From: Tribonema minus
Lineage: Eukaryota > Sar > Xanthophyceae > Tribonematales > Tribonemataceae
Direction: 5' to 3'
Assembly: GCA_017506865.1 (NCBI GenBank)
Contig: JAFCMP010000532.1
Coordinates: 615,720 to 679,719, forward strand
Length of the DNA stretch: 64,000 bases
Positions 11,815 through 23,590 of the stretch are shown one piece after another. The translations under genes were made by a program, and so were the position numbers. Each line of letters opens with the position of its first letter. Position 1 is the stretch's first letter. The notes under the pieces were generated by a model, which was given only the letters and a program-made list of their open reading frames with translations, was not told where the DNA came from and searched no databases.

Positions 11815-13239
11815 CATGTTTCACGTTGAAACCTCCTGGTTCGCAAAGCAGTGTTAATTAATGCACACCACTGCTGCTAGTGGCCGTGCGCTGCGTTGCT
11901 ACCGCTATGGATGAAGCAATACACAAGCATGTTTCACTATTCATGGCCTGCACCGCCGCCGTGCTTCATGGTGAGCGTACGAGACATTTTGGGGAAAAAA
12001 CTAAAAAAAATTGCGCACATAATCATACTTTGTCCCATAAGTATATTTACCAACAGTGACCTCACAATTGAGTGTTTCATATGTGAAATAAACTTGACAT
12101 CTTGTTGATATGAAAGCTGCCAATGTCAGCTTTCGGGGTTGGTGGGCACTACACTCACTACGGCACTATCGGCAGCTGGTGCGCCTCCAAGTACTTCAGC
12201 CGCAAAAGCCTCTCTGCTCGCAGCAGAACTGCAGCAGGCAGTGTGGTAATCATGGCAGCTGGGACATTGGGTAGCCTGCTGCTGCATTTTCACTTGAAGC
12301 TGCATCCCAAGCAGGCGGCTTCAGCAGCAACTTTGTCTGGGGAGCAGTCTGCATTGTGCAGCTCACGCTCCCACACAGCGTCATGATGGCAGCGCACACG
12401 GTCATCCTGCTGGTGCGGGCGCGTCTTCGTGCTTCAGCTGGCTTGAGTGGTGCAGCAGGCAAAGAGGAGCGTGCTTTGCGCAACGAGGTTGCTTTATGCA
12501 GGCAAAATGCTGCTGTATTCGCGAACGCTTGGAGGAATCAGAGAGTCGGGTAACAGGATGTGCACGCTGCGTCTTGCTGCGGTAGGCAGCAGTCAACAAT
12601 CAGCCTTATGCACTGCGCTTCAGGCAATCATAGAGCTTTATCATCTGCCAGCTTCCGAAGATTCAGCTCTGAACGTGGTTTGAGCAGTATTCTCGAGAAT
12701 CTGTAAGGCTCAGCAAACGATGGCATGTGTTTTCGAGGAAATCTGGAGCTGCTGCTGGCTCCTTGCATGCAAATGATACGCTTCTTACAGCTTTCGCACC
12801 ACCTTCGATGGCAAAGCACGCAAGTGCCATTGCAGACAATGCGACGGCAATGGCTTGCTGTGGCACTGCAGTACGGCAGCCTCATTCACAGCCGAGAGCC
12901 GTGCAGGCGGCTCAGCAGGCGACTCAGTCATAACCTGAAGTATAGCATGGTGCTGTCATTGCACCCCTGCAGGATTATCATAAAGTGCACCTTCGAATGA
13001 TGCATGGGGAGCAGTGGAATCAGACCTGCCAGTGGGTTCGCAATGTGATGCCGCGGATCTGACTGGCAGCAGACAGGGAGAGCAGCGAGACATATACTAC
13101 ATTGCTCGCTGGCAGCGGCGCGAGGGACACCTCAACCTTGTGTTCCGCAGATAACAGCAGTGTGAGGCTGGCAGTAGGCACGGCGGCGCTTCTTGACATC
13201 AATAATGCTGTGGTCTTGAGCCCAATAAGTGTATTGTCA
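11815..13239. other. Intergenic stretch, no supported gene
   Basis: Contains an A-rich patch (about 11,990-12,010) and alanine-rich short open frames on both strands at 12.1-13.0 kb that look like chance openness in GCA/TGC-rich DNA. I see no gene that can be defended, no RNA gene and no clear mobile-element ends. Confidence 0.35.
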
Positions 13240-13540
13240 TGTCATGACAGCGATCCAAGCGAGCTCCATGGCTGAACAAGAAGAAAGTCTTTAATCCAAA
13301 ATGTGACAGCGATCCAAGCGAGGTCCGTGGCTGAACCAGAAGAAAGTCGTCAATCCAAAATGTTGGGTGTTCAATACCTGTGACTATGATGACATGTGCG
13401 CAGCATTGCTGAGCGCAGCCGGCTGAGCATCCACTGAAATTGTCCCCACTTCAACTGAGAGTGTGCTGAACGTTGCACAACTTCAGTTTCAACACTTTTA
13501 CTTCAAATTTGTGAATATTTTCAACTTTTGCCCACATCAG
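13240..13540 (-). repeat. Diverged inverted copy of DR1 with an internal duplication
   Basis: The reverse complement matches the 1,086-1,400 repeat, including the AACTTCAAC-rich tract and the GCTCAGC / CATCCACT segment, but with many substitutions and indels. Its left part holds a tandem duplication of about 59 bp (GACAGCGATCCAAGCGAG... at 13,245 and again at about 13,304). This shows that the direct repeats at 1.1 and 11.5 kb belong to a dispersed family rather than being unique long terminal repeats. Confidence 0.65.
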
Positions 13541-13719
13541 CGCACCGCTGCCACAATGCTACTGTGGCGTGCACCCCGTCCAAGTGCTCGCTACTGCGTT
13601 GCGAGCCGCACGCATCAAGGGTACATGCCACATACTCCCACTTCCTTCACCAGATGTGGTCTTGTGGCCGTGCTGTGTCTACAAACTACGCATTTCCAGG
13701 GCGGGGGCCATATATACAA

Positions 13720-14050
13720 TGACCAGATCCATGAGAGGTAAGCTTCCAGCTTGTTCAAGATTTCCAGTGATTATTAGGAGTTGCAAGCCGCGCAGCATTG
13801 CTCAGCGCATGACGCTAACCGAAAACCTACATGCGCAGCAAACCTACTTCAACTTCAAATTCAAGTTAAACCTCGACATGAACTTAAATTTGAACTTGCA
13901 ACCTCAACAATGCATGCAGAGTTAATACCACACATGTGCCGTCGCACTTGCACCTCTGCATGCACCGCTGCCACAGTGCGCTTCTCATCAACCACTACAC
14001 AAGTGCTATCACACTTGCACCTCTGCATACAACGCTGCCACACCAGCACG
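13720..14050 (+). repeat. Dispersed repeat DR2, copy 1
   Basis: About 330 bp including CATATATACAATG, GATCCATGAGAG, GTTGCAAGC, a CAACTTCAA-rich tract and a CACTTGCACCTCTGCAT motif. It matches the reverse complement of 16,870-17,180 in the same order of blocks. The CACTTGCACCTCTGCAT block is itself duplicated (about 13,948 and 14,012). Confidence 0.6.
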
Positions 14051-14616
14051 CTGCCGAGGTAGGCCACGACAGCAGACTGAGTGCAGTATGCTGCGCCATT
14101 GTGGCAGTGTGCTGCGACATTGAGGTTCCCTGCAAATTTAGCTCCGGACATTGTCGTGCTGGCGCCGCTTATTTCATGCAGGACGCGGTGCCTTTCAAAG
14201 CCTACACCTGCTTTGATGCAGGTGGATGTTCAAGACTGGCTGGCCCTGGGAGGGGGGGAGGAGCACAACCACAACGGAGCACATCATGGAACAGCCTTTG
14301 CGGCACTCACATCAATGCTGTCAGACATAATCTAGACCGCATTCAACACCTGCGTCGTCCATGGTCCATGACGCGCCGACAGTCACCAGAATTGACGAAG
14401 CTGCCGTCGCAGCACCCCATGCCATGCACACCATCAGGCAGCTCCACCATCGACAGGATATCCATCCCGATTGAAGATCAACTAACACACTTGAGGTTCT
14501 CACGATGGCCTGCAGCTCGAAGCACACGCTCAGCAGCTGCTCTCATAGGCGGCCTAAGCAACAAACCACGCATAGCTAGCACGGCAGCGCGAGGATGATT
14601 CTGTCCTGTTTGAAAT
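14051..14616. other. Short intergenic stretch
   Basis: No supported gene. Open frames on both strands are short, overlapping and without recognisable domains. Confidence 0.35.
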
Positions 14617-14618
14617 TA

Positions 14619-15697
14619 GTGTTCTGGGCCGGTCCCACCAACCGGCTATCCCGCTTGAGAGAGGGCTCACCGCCTGGCTTTCACCGGCTTAGCTGGTGTA
14701 GACAAGGCTACCCGCTTACCGGGTTTATTGCCGGCTGTACGGCATACCGTATTAGTTCTGACTGCGTACTGCGTACGAGGCACATGATCTTGGGCTTTTG
14801 TCGCCTCACTTCCTCGTGGTGGTCGCAAGCTGCCAGCTGGTGTCAGGCAGGAATAGTGATGCTGTTCTGCATGCGCCCTACTGGCTGAATTGTCGAACGC
14901 AGCACGGCACACGAACACACAACGCCATGCTTTAAAGTTCAACTTGTCTGTAGTAGTCACACACGATCAAATGCGTGCGATCAAAGCTCTCACCGTGAGC
15001 ACACAGCAGTAGCTAGGCTCCTGTGACATCAATCTGGAAGCACCATCAGCATAGCATTGATACAGCAAAGCAGCGTGGTATCTATGCCTTGAGCAGTAGA
15101 GCTGCTGAACTGCTGGTGACATCAAAGAGCAGCCAACTTGCAGAGCAACATCAGTGGAAGCAAGCAAAGACACACCTCTGTGGACATGGCTGGAGAAGAG
15201 GAATGAGCCCAGAGTATGATATGGCTCAGCTCCAGAAGGCTTGCTGTCCCCCAACTAGGATGGTCTCTTATAGCTTGCTCAGGTGTCCAGGACACTTGTG
15301 TGAGCAAAAAAAAGCCTTTATCCTCTCGGTGCTCGCACAGGTTCTTGAAGTTGAAATACCGGTCCACGGAATGGTCTTCTTCTTCCAGAGCTCCTGGCAT
15401 TTCATGCTGCTTGTAGCATAAAACGGAGAACTTGTATCAGCGTCATTGCCTACACCACACCACACCTCTTGAAGTTCATGTTTTCTTTCGCGTCAACTGC
15501 CTTTAGAATTTGCAGGGCCAGCCCAAAGAGCTCGCTCCTGCCTGCACCTCACTGTTCTGAAGCATCAGCATGCTAGGACCCACGTTGAAGGTCGACTCCG
15601 CGCATGCAGAGGCCGAGAAGTCGGAACAGTGAAAAGCTTCACCGGCTTGCCACTTAGCCGAAGCCGGTCGGCTGAGCCCAGTTTCGGCTCAGAACAC
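14619..15697. mobile_element. Candidate non-autonomous TIR element flanked by TA
   Basis: The left end reads TA then GTGTTCTGGGCCG, with ACCAACCGGCT further in. The right end, reverse-complemented, reads TA then GTGTTCTGAGCCG, with CGACCGGCT further in. That gives imperfect terminal inverted repeats of roughly 35 bp around a 1,079-bp interior, with TA on both sides as in Tc1/mariner-type target duplications (TTA/CTA outward would also fit a Harbinger-like site). The interior has several ACCGGCT sub-repeats near both ends and no transposase-like frame. It would be a non-autonomous element; a chance inverted repeat is possible. Confidence 0.4.
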
Positions 15698-16869
15698 TAG
15701 TCCTGTTCTTTACAGCCTGAGGCCGGAGCCTATGGGCACCAGTAGCACTCTGCCGTGTTTGTACAGGAGAGTACATGATGGCAGCATCTGGCGTCTGAGT
15801 CCTGGGGGAAAGGGGGGGGGGGTATGTGGCATGTACCCTTCAATATGTGCGGCTCACAAGTAGTAGCGACCCACCTGGACGGGGCGCAGGCCACAAATCC
15901 CGCGTACCCGCCCTTAAGCGCGCTGGCTGTATGTATGTACAGCTTGTACTACATACAAGGGGGAGGAGAGATCAGCCGCGCAGGCATGTGCAGGTGCTGC
16001 CACGCCGGAATCGGAAGATGGCGGCTCTGTCGTGCACAGGCTCAGGTGTTGTGGCTTTGGCGAAACATGCCCTTTGGTGGCCATGGCTGACGGCGAATGT
16101 GCATGAGGGATGACACGTCTGCTCTGCGAGCGGGAGATTGCGGTTGTAATGTGGCAGAACAAGACCTGCTCTGGGGCACGAAAGCACAGCAACAGTGCTT
16201 AGAACTGGAAATGTGTGGTGCAGCACGGGGTTTCAGCAGCTCTGCAAGCGGCGCGGAGGAGCTCTGGCGAGTATGGGATTCGGGGGGTTTGTGTCAATAC
16301 CCCAAGTGGGATGGCGCAGTATGTATACTATGTAGCCATTTGGATATCATGATTGTGGCGCCCCTATGCCGACTATTCATAGCGCTGAGGTGCAAGATAT
16401 AAAGAGCTGGAGAGCGGAGCCCATCCGATGCTGTAGCACTTCTGTTGTCACCCTTCAGTTGGTCATTTGACTCGCCTATGCATATTATGCCGAAATGAGT
16501 TTCGTACTGCATGTGACAAGAGTACTTCAGACTATGCACTTCAGGCCGAGCAAGCGGATGATAGCAGCATCGGGTGTGGCCTCAAGACGAGGAAACTTGC
16601 AGCGCAATAGTTCTTACACCGGCTGAGCGATTTGGGGGGGCATGATTGCCGTCTCTGGGCAGTCCGTGACTGCTAGCCTGAGTGTAGGCGCGCATGTGGC
16701 CTTGCACAGTTGCTGCTGCAAGTGCCTGCGCTTGCGCAGCGATGTTTGGCAGTGAGCCACAGACTGAGAGCGTTTGCACATATGCAGGTGTTCCTGCAGT
16801 TGTCCTGTACAGGCACACACAGAAGAATAATGAAAGGGGCTAGCCATTGACTGCTGCTGGTTTGCGCAT
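15698..16869. other. Intergenic stretch with a G11 tract
   Basis: A G11 tract lies at 15,812-15,822. A plus-strand frame at about 16,097-16,402 (about 100 codons, first possible start GTG) is moderately protein-like but has no recognisable domain. Nothing else can be supported. Confidence 0.3.
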
Positions 16870-17180
16870 GGAAATATTATAATGTGGTAAAAGTGCATGC
16901 AGAGGTGCAAGTGCGTCAGCACCTGTTGTGTGGTGGTTGATGGCAAGCGCACAACCCCCTGCATGCATGTGTTGAAGTTGCAGGGTCACATTCAACTTGT
17001 GGTTCAGCTTGAAAAATTAAGTAGGCTGCTCCGCATGTAGGGGCTAGGGTTATGCGTACGTCATGTGCTGAGCAATGCTGTGCCGCTTGCAACTGCTAAT
17101 CCATGGACACCTTGAAACAAGCTTGAAGCTCATCTCTCATGGATCTCAACATTGTATATATGGCATGCTATGGCAGTGTG
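16870..17180 (-). repeat. Dispersed repeat DR2, copy 2 (inverted)
   Basis: The reverse complement matches 13,720-14,050 block by block: CACTTGCACCTCTGCATGCA, AACTTCAA-rich tract, CAGCATTGCTCAGC, GTTGCAAGC, GATCCATGAGAGATGAGC and CCATATATACAATG. The two copies form a widely spaced inverted pair of about 3 kb. They are clearly diverged. Confidence 0.6.
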
Positions 17181-18997
17181 GACGTCCCCCAGCTGAACAG
17201 CCACATGCCACACCTGCAGCCCCTGCTGCAGCCCTCTGCAAGCTTCACTACTGTCAATGCAATACCAATGTACAGCAAATCCACCATGCTGCAATCTACC
17301 AATGTGCAAGCTGTCGCTACAGCGCTCCTGAGGTTTTGAACCAAGCATTCGAAGTCAATATTGTTGCAGTTGCATGACCTTTCAGGAACTGGCCTCCAAA
17401 CTGCCCAGCACTCTTCAGGAACTGGACCCCTTTCTGGCAGATTTCTGGTTGTGAGGCTTCAGCCTTAACAATGTGTGGCCTGCATGACGCCCCTCTCATC
17501 GCGGGCACAATGGTTGGTTTGCTTGGCCGCTACATGGTGGTGACGTGTGCCTTCCTGGCCGAAGCGCTTCATGGACGCGTGGTACAGCTAATTTCTTCCT
17601 TGACCCCTAGGAAAGCCTGCCCCATCGCCCTGCGTTCCAGGGACAGCACTCACACAAGCGGTGCGGAGCAGACGTGCCGAGCAGATGAACCTGTCAATAT
17701 AATCGTAGACTAGTATTGTATCCAAGCAGCATAGCCACTGCTGTGCGCACAACATGAAGCATGAGGACACCCGCTGCCTTGACTTTCTTGCGTGCTACTG
17801 CTGAGGTGCTTATACTCCATGTGCATGACGTCCATCCCTTGCATGTACTTCAGAAGTATGCCTTTTTTGTTTGGATCTGATCGCTGTAACATAACCCTTT
17901 GCACACATCAAAAGCGGTAAACTTGTTTGTAATAAAATAATTTGAAATCCCACAGGAGGAAATGGCTGCTTTTAAAAAGTGAAACAGATAATTTTGGCGC
18001 ACATTCGAATACTGCAACGCAACACTCGCACATTTAATCATAGTTGAAGATGGCATTTGGATGACCAAATGTCGATGGTGAGCTGCAGGTTGATGCACAG
18101 AAGACAAACCAACTGTCAGGCATCAAACTGAAGATGATGGTAAATGTGGACTTGGGGCTAAGAAAAAACAGGGGGAGGGACTACGGCAAAAGCTATAGCA
18201 CTTTTGTGCATACATGAAATATGAGGTGCCGGCCAGGGCTCAACTTCTCGAGACCCTCATCACAGGCTGAAAAAGCCAAACAGCTTATCAAAAAACTGCT
18301 TGGTTTACACTACAGTGACTTTTACTGCACGCCGAAGGCCCGTACACACCCTACCCTGCACAGCACTCCAGCGCACACAGTGCCAGGACAAGGTCCACAA
18401 GTGAGTTGGCTAATCAAATCATACCATAGGAATCAAATAGAAGTATGCAAGCGCTCAAGGCACCGTGTTTCCTCAGAGGTCCTCTGCTGAATTTGCGCAC
18501 TTCATTTCAGTCGTGACGTTGAGGCGAGATTGATGTCGCCGCAGCGAGTACTGGTGAACGCTGTAGCTTGGGTTTTGCAGCTAATGCTCCAATCTATCAG
18601 CTCTCCGCGTCAGCACCTATATCGCGCCCTCTGTGGCGTATAAAACCTTAAGTTGCGTTGCACTGGATTTCGGTTTTTCCATGATTCCACATGCTGCAGA
18701 AGGCATTACCTCAATGATCCATGAATCAACTTGATTCCCACTACCACATTTCGAATTTCTATGAGTCAAGCCTACTTCCTGCTGCACGTCATAGCGTATA
18801 CTTGACCACAGGCGATCTGGTGATCTCCCGCTTCTGGACGCAGGCTTGGTGCACCACATTTCATTTTCGCCTTGAAACTAACTACGCCCCCCCGTGACCC
18901 ACCTTTCTGCAAGTGTAGAAATAATAACCGTTGCTTACATGTTGTGGTTGGGAGTCGATTTTTCCAGCTGCTGTGCTGCCCCTTGTCTTTTTTTTAG
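17181..18997. other. Intergenic stretch, no supported gene
   Basis: Moderately AT-richer than its surroundings at 17.7-18.2 kb. I found no exon, RNA gene or element end that can be defended. Confidence 0.3.
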
Positions 18998-19582
18998 GAT
19001 GCGGAACGAGGCCTCCACAATCAACAAGTCATTTCTGGGGGCTGAGCGGGCAGTGAGGATGCGTTGCCAGGCTTTATTGTAATAATAAAATACATGTGAG
19101 CTGGAATGTGGGAGACATGGAAGGACTCATCGACACCACGCACGCTTGCCAGGTGAAGTTGCACCCGTTGCATTTAGACAGGAAGGGGCGGTTTTCAGCT
19201 ATGATGTGTGTCTGCATGGCTCATAGTAACATCCTGTGTTCGAATGTCATTATTGTCTACTGTAGCGTGGTGCTAATGGTCTTGAACGCAATCACATTTT
19301 ACGCTCTGTGTAGGATGAAATTGACACATCCTCGCTGCCTGTGCTACTCAGGCAGGTATACAGCGCCGCGTCGCGTATGCACTGGACATTGGCGTGGAAG
19401 GTAGCATGAGCGCGGAGTATGCTGGTGGGAAGGACCTGATGGCTGATGCGCTGAGGGTGGTCGAGCTGTTGCTTGAAGAAATACAGTGGGAGTGTGCCAG
19501 TGGATTCATCCCAGTTCTGGGCATCTTTAATGGCTGGTGTGCAAAGCATGGAGCACCAAACCAGGCCAACCACTGCAGATGA
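18998..19582 (+). CDS. Putative small spliced gene, unidentified (3' exons)
   Basis: Three exon-like pieces can be proposed. The first (18,998-19,052) follows a strong acceptor (CTTTTTTTTAG) and ends at GTGAGG; it reads from an ATG as MRNEASTINKSFLGAERA. A second open piece around 19,100-19,152 ends TTGCCAG before GTGAAG and reads MEGLIDTTHACQ. The last (19,352-19,582) follows GTGCTACTCAG and encodes 76 residues to a TGA. It includes LDIGVEGSMSAEYAGGKDLM and an acidic/leucine stretch VVELLLEEIQWE. Exon 2 to exon 3 is in phase; the exon 1 to exon 2 junction is unclear. I do not recognise the protein. The antisense frame is longer but serine/alanine-biased, so I favour the plus strand. Confidence 0.3.
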
Positions 19583-20514
19583 AGAGGCCACATAGCTTTA
19601 GCCAATGCTAACACATTTGCTTGTGAGCGCAGGCCTTTGGCTCCGCATGCAAGATGAGCGCGGAAGAGAATTGCGCATGAAATTTCACCAGACTGAGTAA
19701 AGCAAATGGAGCTGGTTGTGGATTGATGCACAAGCCGCTGCTGAATAAAAACGCTGCATCTTTGTCAACCATGATGATTCCACAAGAAGTCTCTTGATGC
19801 CACAAGAAGTCTCCTTGATGCATTACTGTGCATATGTCACTGATGCATCACTGTGCATAATGCTGCTTCAAGTTTGCTGCTCGTATCTGCTTGTGTCTTC
19901 TCTTTTTGCTTGTTCTGTCAGGTGCCATATGACTTTCAAAAATTGACTTTCCTATTTTGCTTGTAAGCAGAATGCTTGGTTGACACTGTGCAGCAGCAAG
20001 GGCTTGCTGGCTATTGACCATCTTGTGGTACTGGTACAGAGGGATGTTTGGTGGCACACCAGCTTTGCGTCATGTGTGGCAATTGCGTTTTGCTGGGTGT
20101 TCTGATTGACGCCTGTAGCATGCGAATTGGTGCTGTTGCATACGCCAGATTGACACGCTTCGAGCGATGTCTTCAGTATCTGCTCCCATCGCCCACTGCA
20201 AATGGTGGCACATGTCGCAGCCATCTCTCGTGCCGCTCAACTGAACACTCCTGAAGGTCATCGACAAATACATGCTGCGAGCTGGGCAGGGAACTTCATC
20301 AGCAGGCAAGCAGCCCGGCACAGCGTCGCAATCCTTGCCTTGCGCTATGTACAACACTTGAAAGCATTGAAGTGCCCTTTCGCTCTCTGGGCGGTACCCT
20401 TTGGCCCGTTTTCTTGGAGTCCCCCCTCCCCCTCTTTTTTTCTTATCCCCAAGATGCAGAGCCAGAAAGCTGATATACTTCCATTAAACTAATGTTCCCA
20501 ATGTACTTCAATTG
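19583..20514. other. Intergenic stretch with short tandem duplications
   Basis: Contains two adjacent CCACAAGAAGTCTC(C)TTGATG units (about 19,780-19,820) followed by two TGATGCAT..ACTGTGCATA units. No supported gene. Confidence 0.4.
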
Positions 20515-20580
20515 AAATTCAGGCGCAGCAGCAATGAAAAAGAATCGAAATTCAGGCGCAGCAGCAATAAAAAAGAGTCA
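20515..20580 (+). repeat. 33-bp tandem duplication
   Basis: GAAATTCAGGCGCAGCAGCA plus an A-rich tail occurs twice in immediate succession (about 20,514 and 20,547). Confidence 0.8.
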
Positions 20581-22017
20581 TCTTTCAGTCAAAATATTGC
20601 GGCAAGCAACTTTACCGTGACTTCACTTATACAAGCGCCTCACCTCACAGAAGCAGAGGCACTGACGAGTGAAAGGCTGCAATATCACCAGTGACGGTCA
20701 CCTTGAAATGTCATGTACTGCATGCCACATAATGGTGAGATAAGTGCGTTCAGAAACTACTCCGACTCACATCTAAGACCTGTCAAAGCAGCAAAAAGTT
20801 GGTTGCATCATAATGATCTTGAAGCGTGGCGAGGGTGCCGTTAGCTTGGGTGGGGCGGGCACGCCCCCACTGAGCATCCCCGGGCCGGTTGGTGGCGCCC
20901 GTTGCCGGGTCGCCGAGGCATGCATCGAAGAGCTCCCCATCATGCCATTGCTGATGCTCAGTCTTCTGCTCCACCAGATGACGCTCCTGCAGGGCCACGG
21001 GATGCGGTCGTTGTCTCAGAGAGGCTGGTAGATCCCTCAACACGTGCGTGCCTATTAGTAGCAACAGGGGGGGGGGTGTTGCGGTAGAATGGTAGCTGGT
21101 GTAGCATATGTACGTGTAGTGGGTGTGGTCTGGAATGTACCCTCGAGGTTGCCAGCCCCCATATTATCCTTCAAACATTCATGACCAAGGAGCATTTGTT
21201 GAACAACAGGGGACCTTTGGGCAACCAGGGGCCTTCCCCTGCCTTGGGAAGGTTAACTCCGCAGTCGGGCTTCAACTCATTGCGACCCCGCTATAATGAA
21301 GCATGCAGAGCACACTGAAGCGGTATGTCATGTCATGCCTTATGACTTCTAGAATGAACGTGACATTGTTTGTAGGCACACACGTGTGTGTGTGTGCTGG
21401 CACATCACCTGTGCGTAGGCCATTACACGGAACACTTCTTCCTGCACAAGCACAGCCTGCCGCTGTGTCCATCTGTTGCACCTTTGAAGTCCGTACTTCG
21501 TGTGACTCGTTAGCTTTGACTTTCAAGGTAGGCTCTCGCAGAAGTCCACTATGTTGGTGCAGTAGGAGCTGGCGCTTTCCTGCACTTGCCCTCCGAGTTG
21601 TATTTCACCTGCCAGTGGGTGCTTCTGAAGCCCAATTCAAGTTGGTTCAGCCGTGGCGTCGTCTGCAGATGCCTGTAGAAGTCGGCGCGCCAAACATTGT
21701 GACACGATGTCAGGCGGCCGGGTCGTGCACAGCCCTGCAAAGTTGCCAAGAGCACCAAGAGCAACATTATATCATACTCAAGCGCGTACATTAAAAGAGC
21801 GGAAGGAACCTGCAGGTGCCGCTCGCAGGAGAACAACACTGCACTGCACCCCCAAAGTCGGACGAGCGCTGCTGGTGCTGGCAGCAGCAGCTGCTGCTTC
21901 AAGTTGCAGACCCCACTGGCAGTCAGACCTTCTGAGTACTATGTGATGTAAATGAAAGCAAAAGTTACGAAGGGGGGGGGGGGGGGGGGGGGGCGTAGTG
22001 TGCATTGACACCGTGAC
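20581..22017. other. Intergenic stretch ending in a G22 tract
   Basis: A G10 tract (21,067-21,076) and a very long G22 tract (21,972-21,993) are present. A plus-strand frame at 21,303-21,794 is open for 163 codons but has no recognisable domain. No gene is called. Confidence 0.35.
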
Positions 22018-22285
22018 GGTGCAGGGCGGCGTGCACTGACACGACCAGCACCATGCCCATGGCAGCCAGTGTCATGGAACAGCAGAGCGGCGTGCAATGC
22101 CACAATCAACAAGGACTGTACCGCACACCAGAGCGATGTAATGTTTAGGGGGTGTAGCATGCGCAGACACGGTGTGTACTGACACAACCAGCACCGATGC
22201 CCATGGCAGCTGGTGTGATGTGACAGCAGAGCGGCGTGCAACGCCAAGTCCAGCATGAACTGTACTGTACCCAAAAGCGCCGGAA
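22018..22285. repeat. Imperfect tandem duplication of about 130 bp
   Basis: Two imperfect units share, in order, a CACTGACAC- or TACTGACAC-like block, ACCAGCACC, ATGCCCATGGCAGC, TGTGATG- or GTCATGG-like bases, CAGCAGAGCGGCGTGCAA and a GACTGTACC- or AACTGTACTG-like block. The first spans about 22,030-22,130 and the second about 22,170-22,270. Confidence 0.65.
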
Positions 22286-22417
22286 AGCTCAAAGGGGGGC
22301 AACTCACGCAAGCATGGAAAACTTCAAGCATTTGCTTGGAGCAAGTCGGAACAGCTGAGCCACACAGTGCCAGCGGCAAGGTGGCACTGTGATAATTCTA
22401 CTACGCGGCGACCTATA

Positions 22418-23205
22418 GAGCTGACAACAGGTGCTGGCACATCTAGCGGACCTCTTTCGCTTGCCACCGCCAGAAATTCTGCTCTGGCTACAGGCGCTGT
22501 CAGCCTGGCATCTGGAGACAGCAGTGCAAGTGGTGTAAGCGGAAACGTTATGCTGAGATCCGGCACCTCCGGTGCTGGCAACAGTGGAGCAGTGGAAATT
22601 GCTACTGGAAGTGCAGAAGGCGGAAGTGGCGGTATGTTGAGCCTCTCTGTTGGCAGTGGAGTAAGCGGCACTGGTGGGCATGTGTTTGTCCAATCTGGTG
22701 CTTCAACTACTGGCGGAGCAGTCAATATCTTCGCCGGCAGTGGCACGACTGGCGATGGCGGAGATGTGACTATTTCCAGCGGTGGCGGTGCACGCAGCAG
22801 CGTAGTAAAGCTTCTCAGTGGGGATGGACGTGTGGGAAACACTGGTGATGTGGTCATAGCATCAGGGACAGCCAGCCAGTCTTCTGCATCAAGTGGCTCA
22901 CTTGTGCTGAGTTCAGGAGTTGCCAGGGACGGCGATTCTGGAGCTGTACTGGTCGGCAGTGGCAGCGCCTCAGGCGGAGTCGGGGGCCCTGCACGTCTGA
23001 CTGTGGGCAGCGGTGACTCTGGTGCTGGTGGTGAATTGCTGATGGCGTCAGGGGCATCCACAACTGGCGGCGCGGTCAGTATTGCTGCCGGTGCCGGCAC
23101 AAGCAGTGTTGGTGGTGCCATTCACCTTCTGTCTGGTGCTGGCACCGAGGGGGGCGCAGTGACTGTCAAGACCGGAAGCGGCGCAGTCAATGATGGCGGC
23201 GCACT
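22418..23205 (+). pseudogene. Dispersed 788-bp fragment of the giant S74 repeat gene
   Basis: This segment aligns without gaps to 47,146-47,933 in the giant gene (constant offset of 24,728 bases), with scattered substitutions. It retains the same open frame, giving about 260 residues of the Gly/Ser repeat (short motifs such as SGASTTGGAVNIFAG). Both ends break abruptly: upstream it is preceded by unrelated sequence, downstream the match stops after GGCGGCGCACT. The frame runs into non-homologous sequence and stops at 23,287. No PSI module, S74 domain, promoter or splice context is present, so it is a detached fragment rather than a gene. Its parent spans the junction where the 3,003-bp array begins. 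Confidence 0.8.
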
Positions 23206-23590
23206 CAAGTTTTCTTGGTTAAACAAGGCACAAGGCACGCTAGCCCAGAAATCTGGCGGCACAGAGTGCCGACATATGCGGGGGTAGAGCATTGTGCTAC
23301 TGCCTGCCCGCCTGCAAACACAAATGCAGGATGTACACTACTTCTACTTGGTAAGGGGCAAGAGGACTACAGTGACCCCTGTGTCTGCTCCTGTTGCAAC
23401 TGTGGCTGGTGCCATGTACATGTACTGCTGCAGCAGTCCCGCACACCGCGTGACGCATCCCCCGTACCCCCCCCCCCCCGTATCCCCCCCCCCCCGGCCC
23501 CCCGGGTTGCATAACCTCCATACTGCCCCTCATGCCATTGTGGCATCCCCCTCCTCGTCAACCCCCTCCTCGTCACCACCGCCCTCCCCG

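Noticed and set aside
12640-13210. Possible decayed relative of the giant repeat protein (short LLAGSGARDTST and VRLAVGTAAL strings)
   Set aside because: Only fragments in different frames and no nucleotide match to the giant gene; too weak to call.
22418-23287. A small intact gene encoding a 306-residue repeat protein
   Set aside because: It has no start context, signal peptide, PSI or S74 part, and both ends of homology are abrupt; better explained as a transplanted fragment.
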